From Perca fluviatilis (lineage: Eukaryota > Chordata > Actinopteri > Perciformes > Percidae): a DNA stretch of 64,000 bases. The translations under genes were made by a program, and so were the position numbers. The notes beneath the pieces were generated by a model that was not told the origin of the DNA, did no database searches, and saw only the letters and a list, made by a program, of their open reading frames with translations. Location: assembly GCF_010015445.1 (NCBI RefSeq), contig NC_053127.1:24654745-24718744 (forward strand). The letters run 5' to 3'. Positions 36,930-50,153 of this stretch are shown here, piece after piece (the stretch's first letter is position 1; each line of letters begins with the position of its first letter).

Positions 36930-39596
36930 CTAACAAATATCTGAATAATAAAATATTCAGATCCAACTCTACTTTTTATGTGAAATACAGTATGTCCTAG
37001 TATTACAATTAAGAGTAGGCTACAGTAATAGCTGCCTTGCAGTTGCCATACCAGTATTTTACCTCTTCAGGATTGTTTATATTGAAATTTAAAGAAAAAC
37101 AAATATACCATGATTTATACTGTTACCAACCGTGCTTCAAATTATTGACCGTGATCCAAATTATACCATAACTAGGCCAGTGCACGTTTGGAGCTCGTGC
37201 CTGTTCGGAACTGGCCGATTGCTTGGTTCCCAGCATTTCTTTTCCCCTTTTTTCTCTTACTATAAACGTGGTTATATCAGGCGCGGCTCGGCTGCGGCTT
37301 ATCTAGAGATTCTGCGTGTCCCCTTTTCTTGCCTAGCTGTCACACATCAAGGTAGCTATTTAGGCAGAGGAGGGAGTGAGCCTGGCTCAGCCTGCTGGGG
37401 AAGCCGCTTATAAGAACAGCATGCAGAATGAACGGAGAAATGTGCGCAACCGCCGGCAACAAAACAACGTGCTGTTGAGCCCAAGAGCCTGGGCGTTCAT
37501 CTTACATGTGTTTGTGTACAATATAATAATTTCATCATTTGCATGTAGGGTGGACAGCAATCATTTTTTGGCAGATGACCACTTTTTGGCCATCACAATC
37601 ATCATGCCATACCACCTAGCCCTACTAGGGACTAAAAGTCAGGTTATCTGGGCCTCTGATGCATCCATTCTGACCAGTCTTTAAATCTGTCTTGTTACTG
37701 TATTCCCCCAATTTATCGCTATCACTAAATCGCTGGAGTACGCCTTTAATCTTAAGAGTTAAGAATTTAAGTATTTGTATTTGAGTATTCAGAGCAATTC
37801 TTTGTGCAAATATAACATACTTAGAAAGACCGTAGATATAACAATAAAATAGCAATATACCACTAAAATAAATATGTGACAAACACTGAAAATATCACGG
37901 AAACATCAACGTTTTTGACTGATTAAGTAATTTTAGCAATGGAGTTACATGCCAGTAAAGGAATACAAATACAGCAGCTTTGAAAACAACTACTGTACAA
38001 TATTAAGGTCACCACAGATTCCGCTACACTTCAATATGATATCCCAGTATCATGAGATACTGTTGCTGAGAAATGGGTTGACGTGTTGGTTAGCACGACA
38101 GCTGCTCACATCAACTGCTCAACTGCATTTAGTGTTTTTCCACAACAGCTGACCACAGGACATGATGTATCTCTTCATACTTTGAGCCAGGCTATCATAT
38201 GCCATTTGAGAGCTTTTGCCTTGAAACATACCTCAGGTGTACATGTGGTAATAGTGTTGGTAGTGCTCATATTGGCTAGACAACACCAAGACCCCTAACC
38301 TCTGCAGTATGACAAGAATAGTCAATTTTCTGTTGCTCACTGATATGATCACACATCACTACAGTATGTGTATATTTGTGGGTCGGTGTGTATGTGTTTG
38401 TTCCTCTTTGTGTCCCTTTGCCAAAGCTGTGGTTCTTTTGTGCCACAGGTAATGGTTTCTGTCTGTAATGAAACCATTTGGCACACTGATCCTATGCCAC
38501 TAAGACTTTGTGGCTTCTGATTGGGGAGAGAAAAAGTCAATTACAGAAGTGGAGTGAGCCCAGAGCTCAGCAAAGCCTGGCTTTATGGTGGTAATTGCAC
38601 ACGTATCTTATACCTTTGAACAACATGATGAGGCCAGAAAGGAGATATATTTGGTAACATTTAAACTGGGTAACCTTTCAGAAGCACAAAGAACAAAAAT
38701 CCACCATGCTGGGGGAGAACTGCTGTTCCTTTACAAGACATAATAATGTACTAAAATTAGTTTGACACACCGAGTCATATCATCCTATCCACTGTACCCA
38801 TTACAGTGTATTCTGAATTCATACGCCACATAAACATGTGAGCTAAGGACAGCATTGTGTCTTGTAAAGCCACCATATAGTAGATGGTTAACATATAATG
38901 TGATTCCTGTGGATTTCTCCACAGAAAGGTCAGAGGTGAGGTTGAGCTACAGACCTGACTCGCTGAGCTAGTAGGGACTGAGTGATTTGCTCAAGGGCAC
39001 TTCAGCTAGGTGGATTCTTGCTGAAGAGGGGGCTTGATCCCTGAGTCGTTCAGCTGAAGAGCAGTCTTCAGACTCACTATGTTGTCTGTTAAAACTGGCA
39101 TAATGAATTGCAGATTGCCTTACCAGTTTCTATATTACATGATGTATACTGACCATATAGACGACTCTCTAGTCTAGAGGTCTAAAGAAATCAACTGTAA
39201 ATTAGAATTAAAGGAAATACTTAATAGGTTTTATATAATGTTGCTCACAATACCCTTAACTTGGAAATTACTCCAGCCTCCAAAACTGCAAACTCTGTAC
39301 ACACATCACACAGCTGTACACTGGGTGTGAGTGACTGTGGTGTTGTGATGTGGTGTAGAGAGCTCAGCAAAAGCTCAGTGTCTTTTACTTCAATTCTCAG
39401 TGACAAGTGCACATTTTCTTTGTAGCTGAAGTGCATGGCAGTATAGCATCAAAGAGGACAAACTAGGCTCTTTATTGAAGTGCAACCGCACTTTCGACCT
39501 CTTCTTTGTCCGCCTTCCAATGCACTTCAGTAAAAAGGAAACGGCTCCTATGCTGCAGAACTGATCTAAACACATTTTGCTTTCACACAAGCCTCA

Positions 39597-39628
39597 GACA
39601 CACACACACACACACACACACACTCTCC

Positions 39629-39679
<51 letters not shown>

Positions 39680-39702
39680 AAACACACACACACACACACA
39701 CA
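39597..39702. repeat. compound (CA)n-(CT)n-(CA)n microsatellite
   Basis: Two CA blocks separated by CTCTCCCTCTCTCTCT, the second with AAACA interruptions. Confidence 0.97.
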
Positions 39703-41807
39703 GTAGTTAAAGAAAAAGGAATGGAGAGCAAAACAATAACGTGTGAAAAAAAAAGCATTTCAAAAAGAGAGGGGGAATCTGCCAGAATAGATAAGGCAAA
39801 AACATTTAAATCCTCTCACACTAAAGAAAACGTTAAAAAGAGTGACACTGGTATGCGAATGGGACAGAGTCTTGGTTCACAGCCCTAATATTCAAGGCAG
39901 TTCATGATGGTGACTTAAATAGAGAGAGACAGACAGGGAGGACACAGATGTCTGACCTTGCAGTGGTGCTTATGTAATGGTCTGCTTCAGTGCATTTAAC
40001 TGCAGTGCTCCTTTCCAACCTGGGATCAGTAAAGGAAACATGTCTCTGCAGTCCAATCTCCTCTGACATCAGTTCTGACACTCAGAGAGCATGAAAAGGT
40101 CCTGTGAGCTCTGAGTGAATCAGTTGTTATGGCCCTGCCTTTGCGGTCCCCATGGAGCCAATCATAATAATTAAACTAGACTACTTAAGCCTCCTCTCAT
40201 TACTGTCCAAGTAAACAGCCTTAATTTTTTATGCATTTTAATGCCTATTTCCCAGTTCTGAGGGTGGTAGTGGAGGGGACAGATGAATGATGAAGGGGGG
40301 TAATTTTGTCTCAAATTAAAGTGAGTGCATAAAGTGTCATTTCACCATTCAAGTTAATTATGTATTTGTGGATTTGCACTGATCAGTGCTTTTGCAAGAA
40401 TTACAAATGTCGAGTGGAAATAAAATACAGCTTACAAAATGTTAGTGATAATAAGAAGAACCTTTGTACACACTCTTTCATGAATATGATTTTATAGCCA
40501 AGTTAAAACATTTCACATACTCCATTATATTTTAGCCAGCTCCATGCACTGCTATTACACAATCTCCCACTGCTCCAGATACCAGGGGCAAGTAGGGTAA
40601 CATGTGGCATGACCCAAAAATAGCACTGCAACATTGGCTTCCACTTGATTGCTGGAGCTGTAAACAATGTTTCCACATAGAGTGGAAGGAACTGTATGCA
40701 GAGGGCTGTGCTATGATTATGAATACACTGTATGTACACATGTTCATATATGTATGCATGTGTCCCATGCACTAGGGGAAGAGTGGATGAGAGCAACTGA
40801 AGCACAGTCAGCAGGAGGGAGAGGGAGGATAGAGGGAAAGGATGGGGCAGCTGTAGACACCAAGCAAGTACCCACCTTGCTGGGCCAGGAGCTTTCGAAC
40901 AGTGGGTGGGATCAAAACAACAGGCACCAGACACTGAGCATGGTCTCACAGACACACATATTGTACTCCTCGGCCCAGTTCCATGTCTGTGCTCCTTTTC
41001 TGTCCACCTGCTGGTCTCCAGCAGTGTCTAAAGGTGGGCAGCCATGTCTGAGGCAGGCCAGCTCAAGTTTCATTTCTAGACCAGCAGCTCAACAGTCGAG
41101 ACATAATGAGCTTTAGAGTTGCCACTCTGCCTCTTACAGCAGCTCATCTCCCCCACCACGGCAACCTAGACAGTGGGTCTCCATGGCAGACTGTTTGCCT
41201 GCTTCAGCTTGTGAGGATGTGTCTGCTTTCCTAGGGTGAGTTAAGACCTGGGCAAATGAGGTGAGCCATCTCTTCCACTTTCAGGAAATAGCCAGCCTTT
41301 CAGCATTGCCTGTGTCAGAGTGCAGTAGCTGGTTTTTTGCAGACAGATGCTCACGCACCCGAGGAGACACACGTGTATGTGCACGTGACCGTACTTGTGT
41401 GCATGTGAGCATGCAGACAGACCAGTATAAACTGCATCTACACAGGAAAATAAAACCAGAACCACAAAACATAAATAAACAAAACCAGTGGTCCTGTAAA
41501 GCACTGAGGGGCAAGTTGGTGGAGTGCTGCTACACCTGTTGAATCCATGTCAAGGAAAACACATACAGTACATTGATAGCCTATACAGTAGTGTCTCCGT
41601 TTGAGACTAAAGCAAATGTACATAAAACTGATTACAGGGCTGTTAACGGAGAGAAGAGCTGATCTAAAATCAGTCTAGCTCTACGACTGCACACACAGAA
41701 GCAGACAAGGCGTGACATACAGTGCTGTCCACTGACGTCAGAGCAGCACACTCACTACTGTCACAGGGAACAGAGTCATGGCCTGGGGAGCTCACAGAGT
41801 CTGCATG

Positions 41808-41812
<5 letters not shown>

Positions 41813-41862
<50 letters not shown>
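41813..41862. repeat. (GT)n microsatellite
   Basis: Fifty uninterrupted bases of GT repeats within the 25-kb intron. Confidence 0.97.
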
Positions 41863-41864
<2 letters not shown>

Positions 41865-44316
41865 TCAGCATTGCTGTGGAGACAGTGAGGCAGTGAGGCA
41901 GACAGAAAAGCAGAGAGAGGCCCCTGGTAAAGTCCCTTCACCTCCTCTGCCTTCATACGCAGCCCAGAAGAGTCGTTGATTGTGTCAGTTTAATGCCTGT
42001 GTGTGTCCAAGTGTGTGAGAGAAAAATGTGTTGTGCATGGTCGTTCGAGTGTGTGAGGTCACGTCGCTCCTCGTCAGGCCCTATTTTAAGGCCTGCGACT
42101 CATGGAGTGCCGCGGCCTCAAAAGACCCATTGGGCTAATGATCAGCCTTGGCAATTAAAGTCAATCTGTGAGTCAGTGTGGCATCAGGAGGGCCATCTGC
42201 TTCCAGCCCTGTAGCACTCACTCTGGCCTGTGGGACCACTTGCTGGGGTCACAGCTCACCCGGCTTGAGAGATGGTCACAGGATCTAAGGAACAGTCTGC
42301 TGAGTAACTCCAGTTCAATAGAGACCTGTTCTACCAATAGCACTGCTGTGTGTGCCGCCACTGCGTCTCTTGAGTGCAGTAAAAACACAAACAGTGGGAT
42401 TTGTCTTATGGAGGACAATGTTGCATGCACCCATGACACAGGTAAGCTCCTCATCAGCCTCAGGCCAGTGATTTTTTCCACCTGCTCCAGTACTGTAGCC
42501 AAGAAGTGGGGTACTTATTGTACTGCAATGGGAAATATAAGATGTCTGAATACTTAAGAGAGCTTCAGATCAGCTGATAATGACTGCACATGGTGTCCCA
42601 AAGTACATCATCATCCACATAGAAAGTAATGGACTATAGCCAGCAAGAAGAGAGTTTCATTGGACAGGAAGTTTGAAACGATGTCTTCCACACTTTTAAT
42701 TAGTGGGATACTCGGGTCAACGTTGATACAATGTCTTCTCTGGATACACAAGGCTGCAACGGTACTGGAGCAATACCAGTTTGCGCATCTGCATCTGAAG
42801 AAGACTGTGCTGAAATGAATGGATTATATTTCCTGAAATCACACTCTACCTGCATGTAAATACATTTTTTAGTTTGTCTTTGATTCCAACATTGTGATGA
42901 ATTGTTACAGAAAATAATTCTATGCATGAGGGCCTTTACTTTAAAAATGAGCTACAGGAGTATGCTTCAACACCATGTTAACATAGTAAAAGTTTAGCTC
43001 GTTCTTTCAAATGTTCACTTTGGCTCATCAGCAGAGCTTTGTCCTATGAAACCAGCACACTGCCACCCTACATTCTTATTAATGACCCCCAACCTTGCAG
43101 AAGCTACCTTTGCATCAAAAAGTTCATATCTCTACATAGTCCACGTCCACACCTTTCCATCTCCCAACAGCAGACGGTTACTAAACCCTGGGAGGCTAAC
43201 TGGTGGTTCAGGCCAATGCCCTGGGTGTGACCTCTGGTGCATTCATCATATGCTTGGTTGGCTCTGCCCCAGTTTCATAGAGAGCCAGGAACAGACACTA
43301 TGATACCAGTTGCACAGGTCAGCAGCTCTCTTTCCCTATAGCCCACCTCCTGGAGGACAGCTACTCCCTGTATCTTTATATTCTTCTCCTACAGGAAAGG
43401 GTCAACAGGTCAGCAGCCTTTATTTCCCTATTACTTACAGTTGCATAGAGCACCATGCACCTTTTATAGGTGTGACCTCAACAACCAATGCAACATCTGT
43501 GTCATTTATTTGAGAACATATCCATACTGTAACCACGGTTGCTAATGTTAAAAAAAATCTTAATTTTCTTCTTTTTAGCGTTAATAACAGATTCACCACT
43601 TCTCTTCTCTCGCTCTAATAATTTGCTGGTTGAAAATATTCCGACAGCTTAATGTTTAGTATTATCTTTTCAGTAGATTATCCTGACATCTGACACGGAC
43701 CCTATTTGTGGGTTTTATTCAGTTTTTCAAAAACTCTAACTTGTTTGCTTGCCTTTGCTTCACACATCAATGTACAATATGCATTTCAGCCAGATGCACA
43801 ATCCCTTAAGCAATTATGGGTCAAGTAACAAGTAAGAAAAATTCGACAAGGACAGACATGTGAGCGGTTATGGCAGCCGAACCCCTCATCTTCTGCTTAT
43901 GGGATAATCTTGCAGCAAACCAGGCCACCCTGCAGGTTTTAATACTCTGTGGAATCCAGAACCACCTGCTAGACTGAGTCCTGTTCACATCCAGACAGAA
44001 AAAGTAATCTACTCTTTAAAAATGGCATTTTCTGTACTAAGATATGACGGAGTGTGCTGTCGTGTCTAAGGAACGGTTGGTTTGTGAAGGGACGGAGGCT
44101 ACCGCAGCGCTATCCCACACTTCATATCTGACGGGGAAACAGATCTGACACAGATGAAGCGTGTGACACGTAAGGGATATGGCAACAAGGATGGAAAAAC
44201 AGATGGAAAAACCAATCCTCCAACACCAACAAACCTACCCAAAAACTGGTTAAACAGAATGTGTTGCGAGAAAGAAATACAAGATGCAAAATAACATGCA
44301 CGAATGTATTTATATT

Positions 44317-45586
44317 AGGGCTGTCAAACGATAACAAAAATGTAATCGAGATTAATCGCTGAATTTCTACAGTTAATCACGATTAATCGCATGTTTTATC
44401 ACATGATTAAAATTCTATTATTTTACATTTCAGAACTGTTTTTAAGTAAGGAAAGCAATTCTTACCAGTGTATCTTGATTGGGAATCAAATGATTGCAAA
44501 GAAAGTTACTTTATGAACTTGACTTGAAGATTTGTATTTGTTTATTATTTATTTAGTGTAAACAAAAGAAGAAAAAAGAAAAAAAAGAAGGGTACTAAAC
44601 AACAGTCAGGAACTTGTTTATTGTTAAGGCCATGGTCAAAATCTAAAGATCTAATAATAATGTAATAACTATAACAATAACTTATTTCACCAGTAAATTG
44701 CTGTTGAACATCAAAAACACCACCAGATGGGAAAATGGTATTTTACAATTACTGTGAATGCACCACGAGGATACCTGTTTTAACCGTCTGTGTTGTAACG
44801 GCAGCTGCTGCGCTGCAGAGCAGACTGTTAGGTCCCGGTGTCGGAATCCTCTACAGTGAAATCCAGTCACACTTTACACCGTTTAACCTTAGCTGTCAGC
44901 ATTTTAACCGTGTTTAATCCAGCTGCTAGCTAAAGGTAGGCTAACGTTTCCTGCTGTCAGGTGTAGTGTAAAGTCAGGCACCGAAATGTTCGTTCTTATT
45001 CAGTCTTGTGACTACCGTTTAGGTCGGCACGTTTCGGGACCCAGCCCTACTTACCAGAGTCAATATAGTGTGCAGTAACTTCTAAATCATTTTGATTACT
45101 CACTGACGTCCAGTGATCACGGGTTGATGAGACAGCGTTTGCACTTTGGTTTCAAAAATCGGTGAGTAGCACTCTCCAAAACAGTGCTTTGCCTGAGCCC
45201 ACTAGCATCAACCTGAGTCACGTTAACTGTACTATGCTTAGCTCGTAGGTGGTAGCTAAAGCTTGACGTGCTTCGGTGATATTTTAATTCGGCTTTACCC
45301 AATGTGCCTATGGCTTTAGACTTGTCTACGAGCCGTCCGGGAGTTTTGGAAAATAAAAAGCGCCATTCAGCAGCCTGCAGCAGCAGGATGTGTTAGGAGG
45401 AAGTATGACAGCTTGATGATAAGTACAGGTGCGGCAAAGGGTGAAAATAGTAGCCTGTTAGGCACGACGTGAAGCCGAGTGAAGTGAAAATAAATGAATA
45501 AATGGCGGCATTCGATTAAAAAAAATTAACGCGTTATGCTCGGCCCTTAATTTCAACGCAATTAACGCGTTAATGCTGACAGCCCT
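44317..45586. mobile_element. hAT-like DNA transposon, non-autonomous (1.27 kb)
   Basis: Both ends carry AGGGCTGTCA in inverted orientation, followed by GATTAATCGC-type and TTAACGCGTTAA-type subterminal repeats. Ends of this kind are common in fish hAT-related elements. Flanks (ATTTATAT and ATTTTATA) are consistent with a decayed 8-bp duplication but are not exact. No transposase frame is seen. Confidence 0.65.
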
Positions 45587-47207
45587 CATTTTATATATAT
45601 ATATTTTTTTTTTAATGTTAAGGTAACTGGTAATCCTTCTGTGGTCATTGCACCCTTGCTACACTTACTGCTGCCCTCTCCCCTCCTTATTATCCATTAT
45701 TTTACTACTTAAGAGGCTGACTCACAGGACTGTTTGTCTGTCATGACATCTGGAGTAGCTGGATGACTGAGTGTTATGTCTTTCTCTCACTCAGTCTGTG
45801 TCTTTTCCCTGATGGGACCCCACTGACATCTTCATCCCTGATTTTTCAGTGTAGCATAATGACCTCCTACTAGCAGCCCTAATGGAGCCATAATGGTCAT
45901 TTATGCCAGGGGAGGCTCTGAGGGCACGGCTGTGGAGGCAGCGAGTCGCACAGGAAGATGGGAGACGGAGAGAACCTCCTGGTTAAGTCCCTCCACCTCT
46001 GCCTCTTCCCTTCATACACATCTCAGTCTTTGTATAAATACAGCTTTTGTGTGTGTCGTGCGTGTGTGCATTCAACTGCTGTGTGCATTCATGTGTGTGT
46101 AATGAAAGAAACTGATACAAGACTGGTTAACAATAGAAAGTACAATATGAATGTATCAGGGGTGTTTCCCTACTTTTGATGTTCACTTCTACAGCATATT
46201 CACATGCATAATGCACATATGCACACTACATTTTATTTTTCTAATTACATTTTCCCTCATGCAGACAAGCTTCCTATTCATGCAGACATCATACACACAA
46301 TGGCGTATACCACCACTCTTAAACCTCTCTTCTATACTTGCTTCAACCACTGGCAGAAACTATAATGTACATAAATTACAGTGCATGAGCTTAACTTGCA
46401 CTTATTACTTTTTTCTTTCTAGCCACTTGCATATTAATATGAACAGTAAACACAAGGATTTTTCACTGCATACACTCTTAGCCTTGGATAATCTTTAAAA
46501 AGACGACAGTTCAATGTACTGATGAAAAAAGATACTTCTTTAAATGTGGCTTTCCACGCCCTAATCACGTGAGGTTCTCCAAACTAGACACCTCATGCTT
46601 TAACTGCAGCACATCTTGGGATGTTCCCCTGGGGGCTGCAAGTTGAATAATACAATAGCACATTTATCAACTGGCTAATGCTAATTAGACTGTTGCACAG
46701 AAACGAGAATAATGTACAGTAATGTTCCCTATGCTTTGTCAGATCCTGTTTTCTCTGTTTCTAGCAATACTCATAGCAATACTCATTTGAGTTAAAGTAA
46801 GAACATAAATAGCATCTTATCTAATTAGGGACCGTTCAGTATTTATGGAATGGACCACCGGAGGAAAATAGGGGAGGGTCATGTGTTTTTATTCTTTGTT
46901 GATGGGAGGGTCATCCAATTGTTTTTAGTCTGGGGGGAGGGTCACCCAACTTTTGTATTCATGAGAACAGCAAAATTTCAAAGTGGCTTGTTTGGTGCAT
47001 ATTTATCAATGTAGCTCCATGTAGCTCTCTCAGTCTCGGCCCCTATCGCTAGCAGATAGGTCCCTCCATATTTAGTCAGCCAGACCTGTAGCTAATAGAG
47101 ACCGTGGGATTTCCCAAACCGAACAAATCCCTCTCGCACATATAAACACAAAACTGCTTTGCTAGCACCATCGTGTTGTAACTAAGACATCTGCTGAAAA
47201 AACAATT

Positions 47208-47235
47208 CTCCCGGCTGGACAGCACCAGCCGGGAG
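47208..47235. other. perfect 11-bp stem-loop
   Basis: CTCCCGGCTGG and its exact inverse CCAGCCGGGAG are separated by six bases, inside the transposon at 46826-48020. It could fold in either RNA strand; no terminator meaning is implied. Confidence 0.8.
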
Positions 47236-47281
47236 GTCTCCAGGCTGCAGCCATAACCGACTCAAATATCCTTTCGGTCCC

Positions 47282-47282
<1 letters not shown>

Positions 47283-47349
<67 letters not shown>

Positions 47350-47384
47350 ATATAACTAAAAAAAAAAAAAAAAAAAAAAAAAAA
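47283..47384. repeat. (AT)n followed by a 27-bp A run
   Basis: About 70 bp of AT repeats with small shifts near 47326 and 47350, then a run of A at 47358-47384. It lies inside the transposon at 46826-48020. Confidence 0.97.
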
Positions 47385-49493
47385 CCACACCCTTTTCAAG
47401 GCATTTGAGAAGGAAGGAGTGGTAGCATGCAAGCTCCCAAATTGACGCTCGTCTGAGAAATGGAGTTTTGGATAATGTTCAGCTTCAGCAGCTTTACCTA
47501 TGTGCTAAAATATACAATGACTGAGGAAGCCTAGTGACGAGTCCATAGCAACCAGTGTTGAATTTGTTATTACCCAGTGTGGTCTCAATGTTTTATTGTT
47601 TTATTTCATGTGAATACTAGTTTACTAGATGAGTAACTTAGTATTTGAAGTAATGCAGTAATGCAGGAAGTGTGCATTTAGTTCCCATGCTTATTGTGTT
47701 TCCACAACAACGTTAGTGAGTAAATCTACTGAAATGCCCACCACACCATAACAGAGGAGTGGGATGCGTAAGATGACAATGCAGAGGTTTAGTCACATGT
47801 CATGGCTGTAAAAAAACAATGGCCATCTGTATATCTTTGCCAAGCGCAAACCAGTACAGAAGGATTCAATAAATTGTTGGGGAGTGTCATCCCTTTTTTC
47901 CTACTCATTTTGGAGGGTCATCCAAAATGTATTGCTGGTGAAGGGAGGGTCAGGTCTTTTTTGACTAAAGATCTCAAAACTCCTCCGGTGGCCCCTGAAA
48001 TAAATAACGAACAGTCCCTTACTGGTATTTAATTATTATTTAAATACTTTTAGATATCTATGTATAAAAACAAATAAAGGAATAAGAAAAAAAAAACAAT
48101 TATATGATTATCCTACTATAGGTAACTATAATGTATTTTATTAGCAAACAGACATGCCATGAATTCCGGGAGAGCTTGAAATAATTGAAGGTGGCAAATA
48201 CTGTGGCCAGGCACTGTTTCCTCCACTTGAAGTTTAAGAGAGACATTTACCAGATGCAGTAAAGCAGATGTCAGTCAACTAAAAACAAGGACAGATACAT
48301 TTCTCACTACTACTACCACAACAAGGTGAATTGTCGTCGTTTGAAGCTTTCTTAAAATCACTTTTTTAACGTCTGATAGAAATCAAAGTGAAGTCCTTTT
48401 GTACCTTGTTTTGATTCAAAGATACTTTCAATTTTAGCTTGGTCTTTGTAGCCTGATAAATGTTAACTCTGAAGTCTGATAATTCAAGTCAAGTTCTGTG
48501 ATGCTGATGTGCGCTGTATTTGCATACTTTGATTTCTGCCCCAGCTGCCATCCAGGATGAGCAGAGCAGTGTACTACATATTGTTTAGAGTGAATGCCAC
48601 TTTCAAGTTTTCTTTTAACTAATGCAGCCATTTCTCAAAAGCAGTTATTTCATTCATGGTTTGAATGACATAGTGGGTATGTGTGTTTATATTTTTGATA
48701 GAATATTGCAACTCTGTCACTTTAAATTGGTTTAAGTTCATATTAACAGCAAGCACTCACTGAGACGCACAATGATCAGCTACAGCTGTATGCTTATAGG
48801 CAGTTGTGTTCAATAGCAGAACATGAACTGAAGCTACAAGAATGACATGTTAACTACCTACCTTAGCTCAGCCTAAGTGATACTGATACCTACACTCACA
48901 GATATGTACCATCTTGACATCACTCTAAAGCTATCTGACAGTGTTTGCAGGATACCTGCCAATTTTGTCATCTCACTTTAACAGCATATTTATTACGGCA
49001 TCCAGTTGATGATAGCAACTGTGGCAGGTTAAGGGTTGGTTCTCCCAAACTGCAAAAGAAAATACTTTCTAACGTAACTCTCACCTCCATTGCATTATGT
49101 TGGCAGCACAATCATGATATCTTTTAACCTAGGTAAATGAAACCAAAAGTATCTGCATGGCTAGGTAGCAGAAAAAGTATAGTATAGCCCCTTTCTCACT
49201 GGACTAAAAACCCACTAACATCTGACTTTGGTCTTTAGTGGGAAATTCGTTCACGGGACAAATGACTCGGCAGTAGTAACGGGTATTTATCTGTTCCAGC
49301 TCTGATCGGCAATGATGGAAGCATGACCCCCGGGTGGACACACTAATTTTCACCCCTTTTCCAGCACCATTCTGTACAGTGCTCGAAAATCGTTCCAAAT
49401 TAGTCAGAACCGAGTATGAAAGAGAGACTGACTAGAATTACTGCCTCGCGGCTGTATGCCTCCGCCAACCAGTCAAGTTGCAGTTTACATCTA

Positions 49494-50153
49494 TGGGCCC
49501 TATTTTAACAATCTAAGCGCACAGAGTGATGTGCCTGGCGCAGGTCCGTTTAGGGCATGTACGAATCCTCTTTTGCTAGTTTAACGGCGGAAAAAAGGGT
49601 CAGTGCGCCAGGCGCATGGTTCAAAAGGGTTGTACTTAGTGTCTTAATTAATCATTATTGTTTTGGGTGTAATATGCAATAAACCAATCAGAATGTCATC
49701 TCCCATTCGCTTTAATAGTCAAGGGCGTTTGTACCTTGGCACATTGTAGTTATGATGGCGGAAGTGAGCTTGTGCGTGAAGTGAAAGCACGCGAGCAGAT
49801 CATATAGTACTATGACAGCAAAACTCCATAATACTATTTCACATTGTAATATTTTTATTTTTAATGTTTTGCATGTTTGTGTAAGGCTGCGCATCCCTGT
49901 GTGTGTAACAAGCATAGTGTGCATGCATTTTACTAATGTGCTGTTAAAATAACAATGAAATGCTGCGTTATTGACTTTAGACCAGGTTTTTGTTGGTCAA
50001 TGGCGCGATACTTTCCGCTGCATCAAGATAGCAATATGCCCAGAATGCACCTGAACACACCTCACTGTAAGACCAGCACGCCCATGGACGCACAGATGAA
50101 AACTAGCAAAGACACTTGCGTTGGGCTTTGCACTGCGCTGCGCCGGGTGCAAG
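49494..50153. mobile_element. truncated hAT-like repeat (GGGCCCTATTTTAAC end)
   Basis: The left end GGGCCCTATTTTAACAATCT and the many GCGC-containing subterminal motifs (TGCGCCAGGCGCATGG, CTGCGCTGCGCCGGGTGC) are typical of a repeat very common in teleosts. The expected inverted GGGCCC right end is missing, so the copy is truncated. It carries no usable coding sequence. Confidence 0.55.

Larger units (their letters stand above)
46826..48020. mobile_element. DNA transposon, family not identified (1.2 kb)
   Basis: The left end reads TAGGGACCGTTCAGTATTTA and the right end is its diverged inverted copy; both inner edges share GCCACCGGAGGA-type sequence. GGAGGGTCATCC-type motifs recur just inside both ends. 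The body carries a long (AT)n run and an A run. No open frame resembles a transposase and no clear target duplication is visible. Confidence 0.6.

Noticed and set aside
38930..39070. GCTCAAGGGCACTTCAGC, a phrase common in fish repeats
   Set aside because: No ends, tail or duplication could be defined, so not listed as an element.
39506..39888. Thr-His and Leu-Ser repeat frames
   Set aside because: Translation of the compound microsatellite at 39597-39702.
40503..40955. 150-codon minus-strand frame
   Set aside because: No recognisable domain, no convincing splice context, and overlapping frames on the opposite strand; consistent with chance.
42168..42557. 129-codon plus-strand frame rich in Ser and Thr
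   Set aside because: No family resemblance, and an overlapping 94-codon frame exists on the other strand; likely chance.
49171..49400. Possible transposon end starting CCCCTTTCTCACTGGAC
   Set aside because: Only one end is suggestive and no inverted partner or target duplication was found.
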